Shown here in pieces: positions 57,201-61,575 of a stretch of 64,000 bases of DNA. How positions within the stretch are numbered: position 1 is the first letter of the stretch; every line of letters begins with the position of its first letter. The stretch is from Orthonyx spaldingii. Its lineage: Eukaryota; Chordata; Aves; Passeriformes; Orthonychidae. A program made the translations under genes and the position numbers. The notes under the pieces are model-generated. The model had not been told where the DNA came from. It saw only the letters and a list, made by a program, of their open reading frames with translations, and did not search any database. The stretch lies in the NCBI GenBank assembly GCA_013397795.1, contig VZTJ01001433.1:490280-554279 (forward strand), given 5' to 3'.

Positions 57201-58542
57201 CTTCATGATAGATATTAAAGTAAGGGTACACAAACATTTAAGTTCTAGAATGGGATATCTAAGGGTACAGACAAAAAGCTAGCATCAGTACGACTCATGA
57301 AGTGCAGGGAAAGTTGATTGAATATTGATATCTATTAAAAATTCTAATTAAAATACCTGATTTCATTTCATTCAAAGTTTCTGCATAAACACATTACCTT
57401 TGATCCATTCTCATAATTCACTTAGAAAAATAAAACCCCAGCCATCTTGAAAGCATGCCATTACTCTTTTTTTCCCTTGAATTCCAGAAAGTTTTTTTAA
57501 TAAATCTCTATTTTCAGATGATCAGGATTCCTTCCCTATTTTCACTGATTTAGTCTTCTTTCTTCATTATAAAAAACACTGAAAAGCATTTTACCATTAC
57601 AGACAACCATCCTAACATTACAAAAACTCTTAAAAACTGGTCATAAGCTCTTTTAAAATTTCTCTAAACCAAATTCCTCTTTAACAGAATCTTAAGAATG
57701 AAGGAAACTGGAATGAATAAAAGTTAACCTGAACTATCAAGCCCAGATTTCAAATTAGATTTCCACATCCTAAAATTTCACCTGTGTTAACAGTTGAGTC
57801 TTTGGCTGCAGACATTTTCTTAGAGGTCAGTTCATAAAATTTTTACTTTAACAAGTTTTTATAAAACTCAGGGTTATCTGATTCAGAGAATTCACATGTC
57901 AAATATATTAATTGCTCTTTTTTATGTACAATCATAAGATATAGTAGCCTTTCCTGTTCCTTGAGTAATAGAACACTATGAAACATCACATTGCACTGTG
58001 AATTTACAGGCTAATCTGGATTTACTCTGTATATTTATGTAAGGAGATATAGTAAAGTGCCAAAGAAGTAATAAATCCGTATTCTGTTGTGCCTTAGTCA
58101 TTCCATTTAAGCAGGCCCTAGCAGTAGCTTCACAGGGATTAACATCCCAAACCAATTTATACTTACTTATTCCACAGGAATGTCTTTGTAAGGAACTCCT
58201 TCGGCATGGTGAGCTTTAAATTCAAATTTTACCTTACTGTGTACTACATTCTTCACACAAACTTTCTTTGTAAAAAAATTTGTAATTAAAATTTTCACTT
58301 TTCAATCCTGCCAAGAAATGGGACTCTGAAATCCTACTGTAAACTATGAAAAATTTTCATACTTAAAATTATTTCTGTTTATTTAAAAACTACTTTCCAA
58401 AATATATGAAAAAATACAAAGAAAGACTATTACCATAATGTCTCCAATCCACATTAGGAGGTAAATTCAGCCACAATATGAAGTTATTGAGTTCATTTAA
58501 GTAGGATGGCAGTGAATGGAAACCTTTTTGATTATACCACAC
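69..58542 (-). CDS. ABCA13: ABCA13-like ABC transporter, 3' part of gene (14 exons, both ends outside the window)
   Basis: This is a large ABCA-subfamily full transporter, a membrane protein that couples ATP hydrolysis to movement of lipid-type substrates; the substrate of ABCA13 is poorly defined. The exons are 58434..58542, 48295..48349, 47490..47667, 44765..44880, 40621..40777, 39436..39689, 38976..39168, 37584..37693, 27622..27772, 18971..19105, 16498..16601, 13871..13963, 1082..1187 and 69..206. They join to 633 codons with no stop and GT/AG borders throughout. In that product, residues 1-55 end extracellular domain 2, about 60-290 are transmembrane domain 2, about 310-551 are nucleotide-binding domain 2 (Walker A 360-368, CPQQ 409-412, signature 463-467, Walker B acidic pair 487-488, D-loop 490-494, H-loop His 520), and 553-633 begin the C-terminal domain. 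Assignment to ABCA13 rather than ABCA12 rests on GSPQHIKNRFGDGY, VKVWLSKE, CFGLLGTNGAGKS, LLTGWEHLYYYC and YGGALLDEDK, which match remembered human ABCA13 better. No alignment was run. Confidence 0.9.
207..1081 (-). other. ABCA13: Intron e13-e14
   Basis: An 875-bp intron, AT-rich, no elements seen. Confidence 0.88.
1082..1187 (-). CDS. ABCA13: ABCA13 exon e13: start of C-terminal domain
   Basis: The acceptor is CTCATTCCCAG|GTTTGG and the donor is CAGTTTAAG|GTACAG. One base completes the Arg of e12 and 35 codons follow: FGDGYSVKVWLSKEMSYGRM then ILDCLQLHFPGAQFK. FGDGYxVKVWLxKE matches ABCA13 and differs from the FGRGFTVKVHL of ABCA12. It leaves in phase 0. Confidence 0.94.
1925..2460. other. 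G+C-richer block of unknown nature
   Basis: A roughly 535-bp stretch is visibly richer in G+C than the flanking AT-rich intron, with no exon signal and no convincing open frame. On the minus strand it carries an AATAAA near its start (plus 2310..2315, TTTATT). It could be an old LTR or other insertion, but I see no terminal repeats or target duplication. Confidence 0.35.
2933..3026. repeat. G/T-rich low-complexity tract
   Basis: Made almost only of G and T on the plus strand, with repeated TTTGTTGG and GTGGGTTGTGGG units and several GGG/GGGG runs. On the transcribed strand it is C/A-rich. Confidence 0.85.
4130..4149. repeat. 20-bp perfect palindrome
   Basis: TATTTGTTTA followed directly by TAAACAAATA. 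It contains two opposed TGTTTA cores of the kind bound by forkhead factors, but no function can be inferred from that alone. Confidence 0.93.
5532..5880 (-). mobile_element. Probable solo LTR (ERV type), with an undetermined base at one end
   Basis: A 349-bp insert is bounded by exact 11-bp direct repeats (GCAGACTTCAT at 5521..5531 and 5881..5891). On the minus strand it has a TATAAAA box (plus 5660..5666) about 75 bases before an AATAAA signal (plus 5584..5589). A segment GGGTCTGAACCCCTGGTCCC lies between them, an arrangement typical of a retroviral LTR R region. A single N at 5879 sits at one border. The direct repeat is longer than the 4-6 bp expected for retroviral integration, and clean TG...CA ends are not visible, so the class is uncertain. 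Confidence 0.55.
5879..5879. other. Single undetermined base (N)
   Basis: One N two bases before the second 11-bp direct repeat of the LTR-like insert, between GTGCCCGG and TGCAGAC. Confidence 0.95.
5900..5917. repeat. Poly-A run
   Basis: About 18 A directly downstream of the LTR-like insert, after TTTGCTTT. Confidence 0.9.
6214..6230. repeat. (TA)n microsatellite
   Basis: Short run of alternating T and A, about eight units, in the e12-e13 intron. Confidence 0.85.
6517..6565 (-). mobile_element. CR1 LINE tail relic
   Basis: TAGAATCATGGAATCATTTA on the plus strand, then AGCTGAAATAGGCCTC, resembles the reverse complement of the CR1 3' end. Beyond about 6565 the resemblance fades. Confidence 0.5.
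8250..8375. repeat. Possible ancient LINE/SINE fragment (L3 or MIR type)
   Basis: CTCTATAAAATGGGAATGAT followed about 50 bp later by GATGTTTATGAAGCTGTG resembles the order seen in the 3' ends of old L3/MIR-type elements (a CTGTAAAATGGGAATAATA block, then an ATGTTTGTAAAGC block). Similarity is judged by eye and is weak. Confidence 0.3.
10139..10185. repeat. Perfect inverted repeat, 15-bp arms, 17-nt loop
   Basis: ATAATAATAGAATCA (10139..10153) and TGATTCTATTATTAT (10171..10185) are exact reverse complements. The ATAGAATCA core recalls a CR1 tail, but no CR1 body adjoins either arm. Confidence 0.93.
10917..11074. repeat. Perfect 79-bp tandem duplication, two copies
   Basis: 10917..10995 and 10996..11074 are identical base for base. 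The unit starts ATTAAATCACAGGGAGGG, contains a GGAAGGAAAATGGGAAGAAA purine tract and ends CTGGAAGGTTTTC. Identity over 79 bp implies a recent event or an assembly artefact. The plus-strand open frame across it is a consequence of the repeat, not a gene. Confidence 0.97.
13871..13963 (-). CDS. ABCA13: ABCA13 exon e12: end of nucleotide-binding domain 2
   Basis: The acceptor is AATTTATTTTGTAG|TATGGA and the donor is AAAAACAG|GTATTA. One base completes Ser, 30 codons follow, and two bases of an Arg codon remain. The sequence is MEECEALCTRLAIMVNGAFK then CLGSPQHIKN. HSMEECEALCTRLAIMVNG is a hallmark of ABCA proteins; GSPQHIKNR points to ABCA13. Although the exon begins with ATG after one base, this is not a translation start. 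Confidence 0.95.
13964..16497 (-). other. ABCA13: Intron e11-e12
   Basis: A 2.5-kb intron. A short 24-bp near-duplication (TTGTCTCTGAAA-GTAAGTAAA, twice) lies at about 15045..15092. Nothing else is recognisable. Confidence 0.8.
16498..16601 (-). CDS. ABCA13: ABCA13 exon e11: Walker B, D-loop and H-loop
   Basis: The acceptor is TTTTCCTGTAG|GATGAG and the donor is TCCCACAG|GTAAGA. 34 codons plus two bases of a Ser codon. DEPSSGMDPCSKRYLWKTIL starts with the Walker B Asp and catalytic Glu, then the D-loop SSGMD. KEVQDGCAAILTSH ends with the H-loop (switch) His. All catalytic residues are present. Confidence 0.95.
16602..18970 (-). other. ABCA13: Intron e10-e11
   Basis: A 2.37-kb intron. An AT-rich imperfect tandem duplication lies at 16825..16933 and a poly-A run with an A/G extension at about 18740..18760. 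No coding signal. Confidence 0.8.
16825..16933. repeat. AT-rich imperfect tandem duplication (about 55-bp unit)
   Basis: Two diverged copies, about 16825..16876 and 16877..16933. Each runs TATATATAAACAA, then an AATATCAT or TATATCAT block, then TATGTGTATTTATAAAT or TATGTATAGTTATAAAT, then TTATTAT. It is about 220 bp downstream of the e11 acceptor in plus coordinates. Confidence 0.7.
18971..19105 (-). CDS. ABCA13: ABCA13 exon e10: ABC signature of nucleotide-binding domain 2
   Basis: The acceptor is AAACCAAAG|GTTGCA, with a weak pyrimidine tract, and the donor is TTTACTG|GTAAGT. Exactly 45 codons, phase 0 on both sides. VAEDLVHRLHLNAHADKLVR is followed by TYSAGTKRKLSTAVALVGKP and QILLL. This places the signature at TYSAGTKRKLS, and ILLL is the hydrophobic half of Walker B; its acidic residues are the first codons of e11. 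The first signature Gly (YSGGT in remembered human ABCA13) is Ala here, codon GCT at 19034..19036. Everything else in the motif is intact. Confidence 0.94.
19106..27621 (-). other. ABCA13: Intron e9-e10 (8.5 kb)
   Basis: No CR1 or LTR recognised. A poly-A run lies at 26581..26594. Segments near 19840..20090, 24420..24650 and 25180..25640 have higher G+C than their surroundings but no identifiable content. The open frames here have no splice context and no family motifs. Confidence 0.7.
27622..27772 (-). CDS. ABCA13: ABCA13 exon e9: Q-loop and helical subdomain of nucleotide-binding domain 2
   Basis: The acceptor is TTTAAACAG|ATCTGA and the donor is CCATAAG|GTAACT. One base finishes the Gly of e8, then 50 codons. 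SEMDILSAGSEGILVGY is followed by CPQQDALDELLTGWEHLYYY, which holds the Q-loop glutamine that contacts the nucleotide and the membrane domain. CTLRGIPEQDIHK ends the exon. The TGWEHLYYYC spelling matches ABCA13; ABCA12 has a different stretch there. Confidence 0.95.
28798..28821. repeat. 24-bp perfect palindrome
   Basis: AGCATGAAAATA is followed directly by its reverse complement TATTTTCATGCT, with no spacer. Inside the e8-e9 intron. Confidence 0.95.
29941..29997. other. Assembly gap (34 N) inside a poly-A run
   Basis: 34 N at 29953..29986, preceded by at least 12 A and followed by 11 A. The true sequence is probably a longer A-rich or simple-repeat stretch that could not be resolved. The intron length and any element ending in this poly-A are uncertain. 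Confidence 0.95.
34583..34812 (+). mobile_element. CR1 LINE 3' fragment
   Basis: About 230 bp in forward orientation. AGATTAGATGTTAGGAAGAA, then TTCTTTCCTCTGAGGGTGGT, then GGTTGCCCTGAGAAG and TCCTTCCAACCCAAACC, ending ATGATTCTGTG. This is the standard CR1 3' untranslated order. It is antisense to ABCA13 and carries no coding. Confidence 0.92.
37584..37693 (-). CDS. ABCA13: ABCA13 exon e8: Walker A of nucleotide-binding domain 2
   Basis: The acceptor is ATCTCTGATAG|TGTTTT and the donor is CTACTGG|GTAAAT. It encodes 36 codons plus two bases of a Gly codon: CFGLLGTNGAGKSTTFKMLT then GDIIPSAGRAVIRTPT. GTNGAGKST is an intact P-loop (GxxGxGKS/T) with the catalytic Lys and Ser. The exon lies on the minus strand; the open frame through it on the plus strand is only a shadow. 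Confidence 0.95.
37694..38975 (-). other. ABCA13: Intron e7-e8
   Basis: A 1.28-kb intron. Its 3' end on the minus strand is a T21 run (plus-strand A at 37706..37726) that serves as the polypyrimidine tract of the e8 acceptor. Otherwise featureless. Confidence 0.85.
37706..37726. repeat. Poly-A/T run of 21 in the e8 splice acceptor
   Basis: Twenty-one A on the plus strand, that is T21 on the gene strand, ending 11 bases before the acceptor AG of e8 (TAATCTCTGATAG|TGT). Confidence 0.92.
38976..39168 (-). CDS. ABCA13: ABCA13 exon e7: linker and start of nucleotide-binding domain 2
   Basis: The acceptor is CTTCTGTTGTAG|GGGTAA and the donor is GGGGAGAG|GTAAAG. It encodes 64 codons after one base finishing Arg. 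The acidic, poorly conserved linker NSMDSPSEDVDVEMERQRLF is followed by the first strands of the ATP-binding fold, NDVLLLYNLRKCY and AVENISLGIPRGE. The aromatic Tyr of KCYGG is in the A-loop position that stacks on adenine. The ATG inside NSMD is not a start; the frame continues from e6. Confidence 0.93.
39169..39435 (-). other. ABCA13: Intron e6-e7
   Basis: A 267-bp intron, the shortest in the set; nothing else in it. Confidence 0.9.
39436..39689 (-). CDS. ABCA13: ABCA13 exon e6: end of transmembrane domain 2
   Basis: The acceptor is GCTGCATACAG|AGTTTT and the donor is AAATCAAG|GTGTGT. It encodes 84 codons plus two bases of an Arg codon, and is the longest exon in the set. The conserved IFPQFCLGQGLIELSYNQ segment precedes NFGIDSYVSPFEMDFLG, an extracellular loop. 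WIFVEMALQGTLLLLLRLFL is the last membrane helix, followed by HWDLLQKS entering the cytoplasm. The order matches ABCA13 residue for residue over long stretches. Confidence 0.95.
40182..40213. repeat. Perfect inverted repeat, 14-bp arms, 4-nt loop
   Basis: The left arm TGCACTGTATGAAT (40182..40195) and right arm ATTCATACAGTGCA (40200..40213) are exact reverse complements around TACT. It lies in the intron between e5 and e6. Confidence 0.95.
40502..40580. repeat. CA/TG-TA microsatellite, degenerate
   Basis: Alternating purine-pyrimidine tract of ATAAACACACATATACAC, ATATATACATGCGTG and TATGTGTGTGTATACAC units, about 40 bp downstream of the e5 donor. Confidence 0.8.
40621..40777 (-). CDS. ABCA13: ABCA13 exon e5: membrane helices, transmembrane domain 2
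   Basis: The acceptor is AACTTTCAG|ATATGC and the donor is GTGCAG|GTCAGT. One base completes the Gly of e4; 52 codons follow. YATLPWMYLASRFFSSSDVA carries the ABCA-typical FGYATxPWMY turn. The following FISYISLNFVFGLCTMLVTL is a long hydrophobic helix, and PRLLAIISKVQ is the exit. It was found by extending the reading frame between e4 and e6, because it is too short to stand out as an open frame. Confidence 0.93.
40778..44764 (-). other. ABCA13: Intron e4-e5
   Basis: A 4.0-kb intron. A purine-rich A/G tract lies at 41211..41279. I see no mobile element and no further exon. The frames near 43320..43934 have no family features. Confidence 0.75.
41211..41279. repeat. Purine-rich (A/G) low-complexity tract
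   Basis: Almost entirely A and G, with AAAGAAGAAGGAGG and AAAGAGAAAGAAAAAG units and only isolated C or T. On the transcribed (minus) strand it is a polypyrimidine tract. Confidence 0.8.
44765..44880 (-). CDS. ABCA13: ABCA13 exon e4: two membrane helices, transmembrane domain 2
   Basis: The acceptor is TTTCTAG|CTGTTT and the donor is TTTGG|GTATGT. It enters in phase 0 and leaves with two bases of a Gly codon. It encodes 38 codons: LFYMVPVTLCVGVISAFQL is one helix, SAFTFRKNLAA is a loop matching AFTFRKNLAA of ABCA13, and TVLLLILF starts the next helix, which continues in e5. Confidence 0.93.
45923..45970. repeat. Perfect inverted repeat, 20-bp arms, 8-nt loop
   Basis: Bases 45923..45942 are the exact reverse complement of 45951..45970, separated by ATGGTAAC-type spacer sequence (45943..45950). 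The arms start AGATCTGTGGG and end CCCACAGATCT. No element body is visible on either side and no target duplication is evident, so its origin is unknown. Confidence 0.95.
46846..47025 (-). mobile_element. CR1 LINE 3' fragment
   Basis: On the plus strand it begins ATCATAGAATCC, continues AAGGTTGGAAAGGACCTTAA and has the CTAAACCATGTCCCTCAG segment. These are the reverse complement of CR1 3' untranslated sequence. It is truncated before any reverse transcriptase coding. It lies in the sense orientation of the gene. Confidence 0.88.
47490..47667 (-). CDS. ABCA13: ABCA13 exon e3: membrane helix and re-entry, transmembrane domain 2
   Basis: The acceptor is TTTTTACCCCAG|AATGGAG and the donor is GATATG|GTATGT. 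The first base completes an Ile codon; 59 codons follow. The segment from CGVALCIMLGF through TASIGSAIV is a hydrophobic helix. Next comes the ABCA hallmark loop KDRVSGTKRLQHITGLGYKT, then YWFANFCCDM leading into the next helix. The KxLQHISG-type loop is conserved across ABCA proteins, so this exon anchors the family assignment. It is in phase with e2 and e4. Confidence 0.93.
47668..48294 (-). other. ABCA13: Intron e2-e3
   Basis: A 627-bp intron with a short CR1 tail fragment at 47795..47885, whose proximal end lies about 130 bp from the e3 acceptor. Nothing else is recognisable. Confidence 0.8.
47795..47885 (-). mobile_element. CR1 LINE 3'-terminal fragment
   Basis: About 90 bp starting CATAGAATCACAGAATGGTT on the plus strand, followed by GGAAGGGACCTTAAAGAT. 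This is the reverse complement of the conserved CR1 3' end. Only the extreme 3' end is kept. Confidence 0.85.
48295..48349 (-). CDS. ABCA13: ABCA13 exon e2: short linker exon
   Basis: The acceptor is TTTTTGCAG|GGATAA and the donor is AAAAT|GTGAGC. The first two bases complete a Gly codon begun in e1. Then come 17 codons, ITLYSQPYGGALLDEDK, and two bases that complete an Ile codon in e3. At 55 nt it is the shortest exon of the set. The YSQPYGGALLDEDK stretch corresponds to the ABCA13 segment just before transmembrane domain 2 resumes; ABCA12 has a different sequence there. Confidence 0.88.
49175..49769 (+). mobile_element. Endogenous retrovirus solo LTR
   Basis: A 595-bp block starts TGTGCTGG and ends ATGACA, so it has the TG...CA termini of an LTR. 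It is flanked by ccagc (49170..49174) and tcagc (49770..49774), a 5-bp target-site duplication with one mismatch. It is richer in G+C than its surroundings. It has an ATTAAA polyadenylation-type signal at 49652..49657 followed by a GT/T-rich segment, and a CAGCATGTAAGG stretch where a TATA-type box would sit. From memory it resembles a high-copy ERVL-like LTR of songbird genomes. No gag, pol or env sequence is adjacent, so it is a solo LTR. It is antisense to ABCA13. Confidence 0.8.
50534..51115 (-). mobile_element. CR1 LINE 3' fragment
   Basis: Read on the minus strand, 51028 down to 50792 encodes a decayed CR1 C-terminus containing LEGKPCEKQLRGLGLLSLEK and the downstream RQLKGHLIAVFSTL. It is followed by CR1 3' untranslated sequence ending at 50534 in an ATTCTATG-like tail (CATAGAATCA on the plus strand). 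The copy is 5'-truncated and lies in the sense orientation of ABCA13. The CAGAG repeats near 51078..51095 lie inside or at the edge of the element, so the left boundary of the element is approximate. Confidence 0.88.
52974..52986. repeat. Poly-G run (13 G)
   Basis: Thirteen consecutive G bases follow GTT and precede CAG. It is the only long G homopolymer in the window and a likely site of sequencing and length uncertainty. Confidence 0.9.
56762..56850. repeat. Degenerate CA/TG microsatellite
   Basis: Interrupted ACAC, ATAC and ACATGTGTGTACAC units make a degenerate dinucleotide tract with local dyad symmetry. The minus-strand frame through it encodes a Cys/Val-rich peptide that is an artefact of the repeat. 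Confidence 0.8.
58434..58542 (-). CDS. ABCA13: ABCA13 exon e1: end of extracellular domain 2
   Basis: The minus-strand acceptor is TTTCTTCCAG|GTGTGG and the donor is TATG|GTAATAG. It enters in phase 0 and leaves with one base. It encodes 36 codons beginning VWYNQKGFHSLPSYLNELNN and ending PPNVDWRHY, then the first base of a Gly codon. This is the conserved stretch of ABCA proteins just before the membrane re-entry, comparable to VWFNNKGWHAISSFLN in ABCA1 and VWYDPEGYHSLPAYLN in ABCA12. The next exon toward the 5' end is not in the window. Confidence 0.92.
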
Positions 58543-59824
58543 CTGGAAGAAAGAATGGAAATTGTCAATCAAAAATTAGTTCAATCTGGATGATGACCTG
58601 AAATCTTACATACCTTTAAGAATTGCATGAAGGATATCTAATTCTTCTGTTATTACATGTATTTATAGAAGAAAGTCAACCAGGCAGAATAGAATCAGTT
58701 GATTTGCATAGGTCTTTCAATAGCATGCAGCAGTTTTCTATTGTTGGAGCTGTACACATATGTTTAGTAATAAATTGAGATTCTCTTATTTAATGGAACA
58801 CTGTGTCCCGCTTCCTTTACACACTTGTGGTTGAACAAATAGAGGAAGAACAATGAGAAAATAGCACCTGCCAGTTTAACCAAAATTCAAAAAGATAAGT
58901 AAAACCAGTGTTAAAATTGGAAGAATCATTGAAATTCCAAAGAGACTTCTCTAAATAATATCTGCATGAGACACACAGTGTAAAATATCTAGGAACAGAA
59001 TATCCTAGAAAGAGAAGAAAAGAAAGAATCAAGGAGACACTGTTTACAAGGTATGAAATTATTCCATAGACAAAGCTGTCTCCACCTTCAACAAGCAACA
59101 GTAACTTGTTAAGCATGGAGGAAAATGATACAGACAAATTTTAAGGCAGACAAGGCCAGCCAGCCTCTCTGAGGAACACAGGGAAGCAATTCTGTTATAA
59201 CATACACTGTATCCTCAGATCATGCAGAATCATCCTGACTTGATAAAATACTCTTAATCCACACTTCCACTTGCTAGAACCATTGCTGAGAGCTTGATAT
59301 GTCCCAAAACCAAATATACTGAGGTTTGAGTTTTCCTCTGAAGTTAGAAATCGATTCTATCACCCATTACTGTTTATCATAGTGCCTTTGAACCTATGTT
59401 ATCCATACTGAAAACTAGGTCAAATTATTATGTATGTATATTTTCAGTTTCAGAGACATTTTAAACCATCTGATTACTATCTATTTCTCACATCATATTT
59501 CTCACTATCTCATTTCTCCCTTTTTTTTTAAATGGTTGAAAAGGTTCTAACCTTTCCATCTTTGATATAAGCTGTTTGTCCTCTGCATTCTGTACATCCA
59601 AGGTAGGGCAACTCTCACTGTCTGTCTGGATTCTGATTCATACTGCAAAATCAACAGGATTTTATATATGTCTTTATTGCCTTAAAATTCCTCTTCTAAG
59701 ATTTCAGTTTTTTCTTAGATAATTTCTAAAATTACCATCTATACAGTTACATCTTGGAAACTTCCCTAAAGATTCTCTTATCATTGCTTTGATGCTGTTC
59801 TCATTTACTTGCAGATAATTCTGC

Positions 59825-59843
59825 TTTTTTTTTTTTTTTTTTT
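59825..59843. repeat. Poly-T run (19 T)
   Basis: An uninterrupted run of 19 T on the plus strand inside the intron upstream of e1. I saw no retroposon body joined to it, so it is treated as a simple homopolymer. Confidence 0.9.
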
Positions 59844-60285
59844 AATACTATCCAACTACAAACATTACTTGGACCTTAGTTCCAGATTTCAACTGTTTTT
59901 TCTGACATGTTCTCCCCTATATTTTCCAGTGCAGGCTGCCTAATCTTCAGTTCTGTTTCCCTTTCTTAATAATTATTTTCTTCTGATTCATTCTCCTGAC
60001 TACCTACTTGTTTGGATCTCCACATTTTTGTGAGGTGAGGTTTACAATACTCTGACTCTGTTTTATTTCCTCCCATCTATCCTGGACCATGATTTCAAGA
60101 ACCACTCTGAGCTCCACTGTCATTTCTTCTCTGCCTCTCACCCTTGAATCTTCTTTGGCACAAGCTCTGTTAGTCATTATTAAAAAATTTAGCAGCTTTG
60201 ATCTGCCATAGTTCTTGTCTGCATTACCTTTCAAATTTTCTACTCTTCTTTATGTGATATTCACAACTGCTTGAAATCTCAACAG

Positions 60286-61575
60286 CATCATAGAATCATC
60301 AAGGTCAGAAGAGACCTTTAACATCATCAAATCCAACCACCAACCCAGCACTACCACTGTAACTCCTAGAACACTAAACCACATCACCCAACATCAGATC
60401 TGGACACTTCTTAAACACCTCCAGGGATGACTCCACCAACTCCCTGGGAAAATTATTCCAATGCCTGACCCCCCTAATGGTGAATTTTTTTCTAATATCT
60501 AATCTGAATCTCACCTATTTCACTTTAAGACCACTTCCTCTTGTCCTCTCACTGCAGGCACAGCAGAATAGACCAGCCACCACCTCACTACAACCTCCTT
60601 TCCAGGGGTTGTACAGAGGAATGAGGTCCCCCCTGAGCCTCCTGTTCTCAAGACTAAACAGACCTAGCTCTCCCAGCCATTCCTCATAAGAAATGTTCTG
60701 TAGACCCTTCACAGGGCTTGTTGCCCTTCTCTGGACATGCTTCAGCACCTCAATGTTATCTTTAAGGAAGGGGGCCCGAACTGAACACAGTACTTGAGGT
60801 ACAGGCTCCCCAGCGCGGCATATGGGGGGGAAATCACTGCCCTGGTCCTGCTGGCTGCACTGTTCTTGATACAGGCCAACATGTCATTACATGGGCACAC
60901 ACTGGGTCATATTCACCTGGTGGTCAACCAGCACCCACAGGTCCCTTTCTGTCAAAAAGCTCTCAAGAGACTCCTCCACCAACCTGTAGCGCTGCACGGG
61001 GTCGCTGGGACACAAGTGTCAGACATGGCATTTCACCTTATAGAACCTCATGTGGTTGTCCTCAGCCAAATGACTGAGACTGTTCAAGTCTCTCTGAAGA
61101 GCCTTCATACCTTCAACACTCCCATCAACACTCCCACACAGCTTAGTGTCATCTGCAAATTTACTGAGGATGTACTCAATCCCCACATCCAGATCATCAT
61201 CAAGGATGTTAAATAGGACCAGACCCAAAACTGAGCCCTGGGGAGCACTGCTAGTGACCGGCCACCAACTGGATTTAGCACTAACAGCTCTCTTTCTCAG
61301 CCAGTCAGTTTTTTTCCCATCAAAGAGTCATTCATTCAAGCTGCGAGAAGCCAGATTTTCAAGGAGGATGCTGTAGGAGACAGTGTCGAATGCTTTACCA
61401 AAGTCTAGACAGACAAAATCCACAGCCTTTCCTTCATCTGTTACTTTGTCATAGAAGGTCAGGTTTGTCAAGCAGAACCTGCCTTTCATAAATCCACATC
61501 GGCTGGACTTGATCCCCTGGATGCCTTCCATGTGCCATGTAATGGCACTGAAATGTCTCAAACTCTTATGTCCCC
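60286..61575 (-). mobile_element. CR1 LINE, 5'-truncated, with reverse transcriptase remnants
   Basis: On the minus strand, broken open frames match the CR1 (chicken repeat 1) second open frame. About 61330..61579 encodes a palm segment containing CLDFGKAFDTVSYSILLENL. About 61019..61228 encodes FADDTKL, the motif with the catalytic aspartates. About 60515..60748 encodes the C-terminal stretch ending SLENRRLRGDLIPLYN. The frames are shifted relative to one another, so the copy is dead. The 3' untranslated part runs to 60286 and ends in a GATTCTATGATG-type tail, which is diagnostic for CR1. It lies in the same orientation as the host gene. Confidence 0.9.

Larger units (their letters stand above)
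48350..58433 (-). other. ABCA13: Intron e1-e2 (10.1 kb)
   Basis: One of the three largest introns here. It contains a plus-strand ERV solo LTR (49175..49769), a CR1 3' fragment (50534..51115), a G13 run (52974..52986) and a CA/TG microsatellite (about 56762..56850). From about 51120 to 56750 and from 56850 to 58433 I see only AT-rich, non-coding sequence with no recognisable element. Open frames such as those near 55404, 55771 and 56107 lack any family motif or splice context and are taken as chance. Confidence 0.75.

Noticed and set aside
69..58542. Assignment of the gene to ABCA12
   Set aside because: ABCA12 differs at several diagnostic stretches (for example FGRGFTVKVHL, and no TGWEHLYYYC), whereas these exons follow ABCA13 closely. 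Made from memory, not by alignment.
58817..59137. 106-codon minus-strand open frame ending in a GT
   Set aside because: Hydrophobic, low-information peptide with no ABCA similarity where a soluble extracellular segment is expected; taken as a chance frame.
59552..59642. Possible ABCA13 exon between TTTTGCAG and AAG|GTTAGA on the minus strand
   Set aside because: To join e1 it must end in phase 0, and that frame contains an in-frame TGA; the other frames do not fit e1 and do not resemble the expected extracellular domain 2 sequence.
60794..61216. 140-codon plus-strand open frame
   Set aside because: Antisense of the CR1 reverse transcriptase region, where FADDTKL is read on the minus strand.
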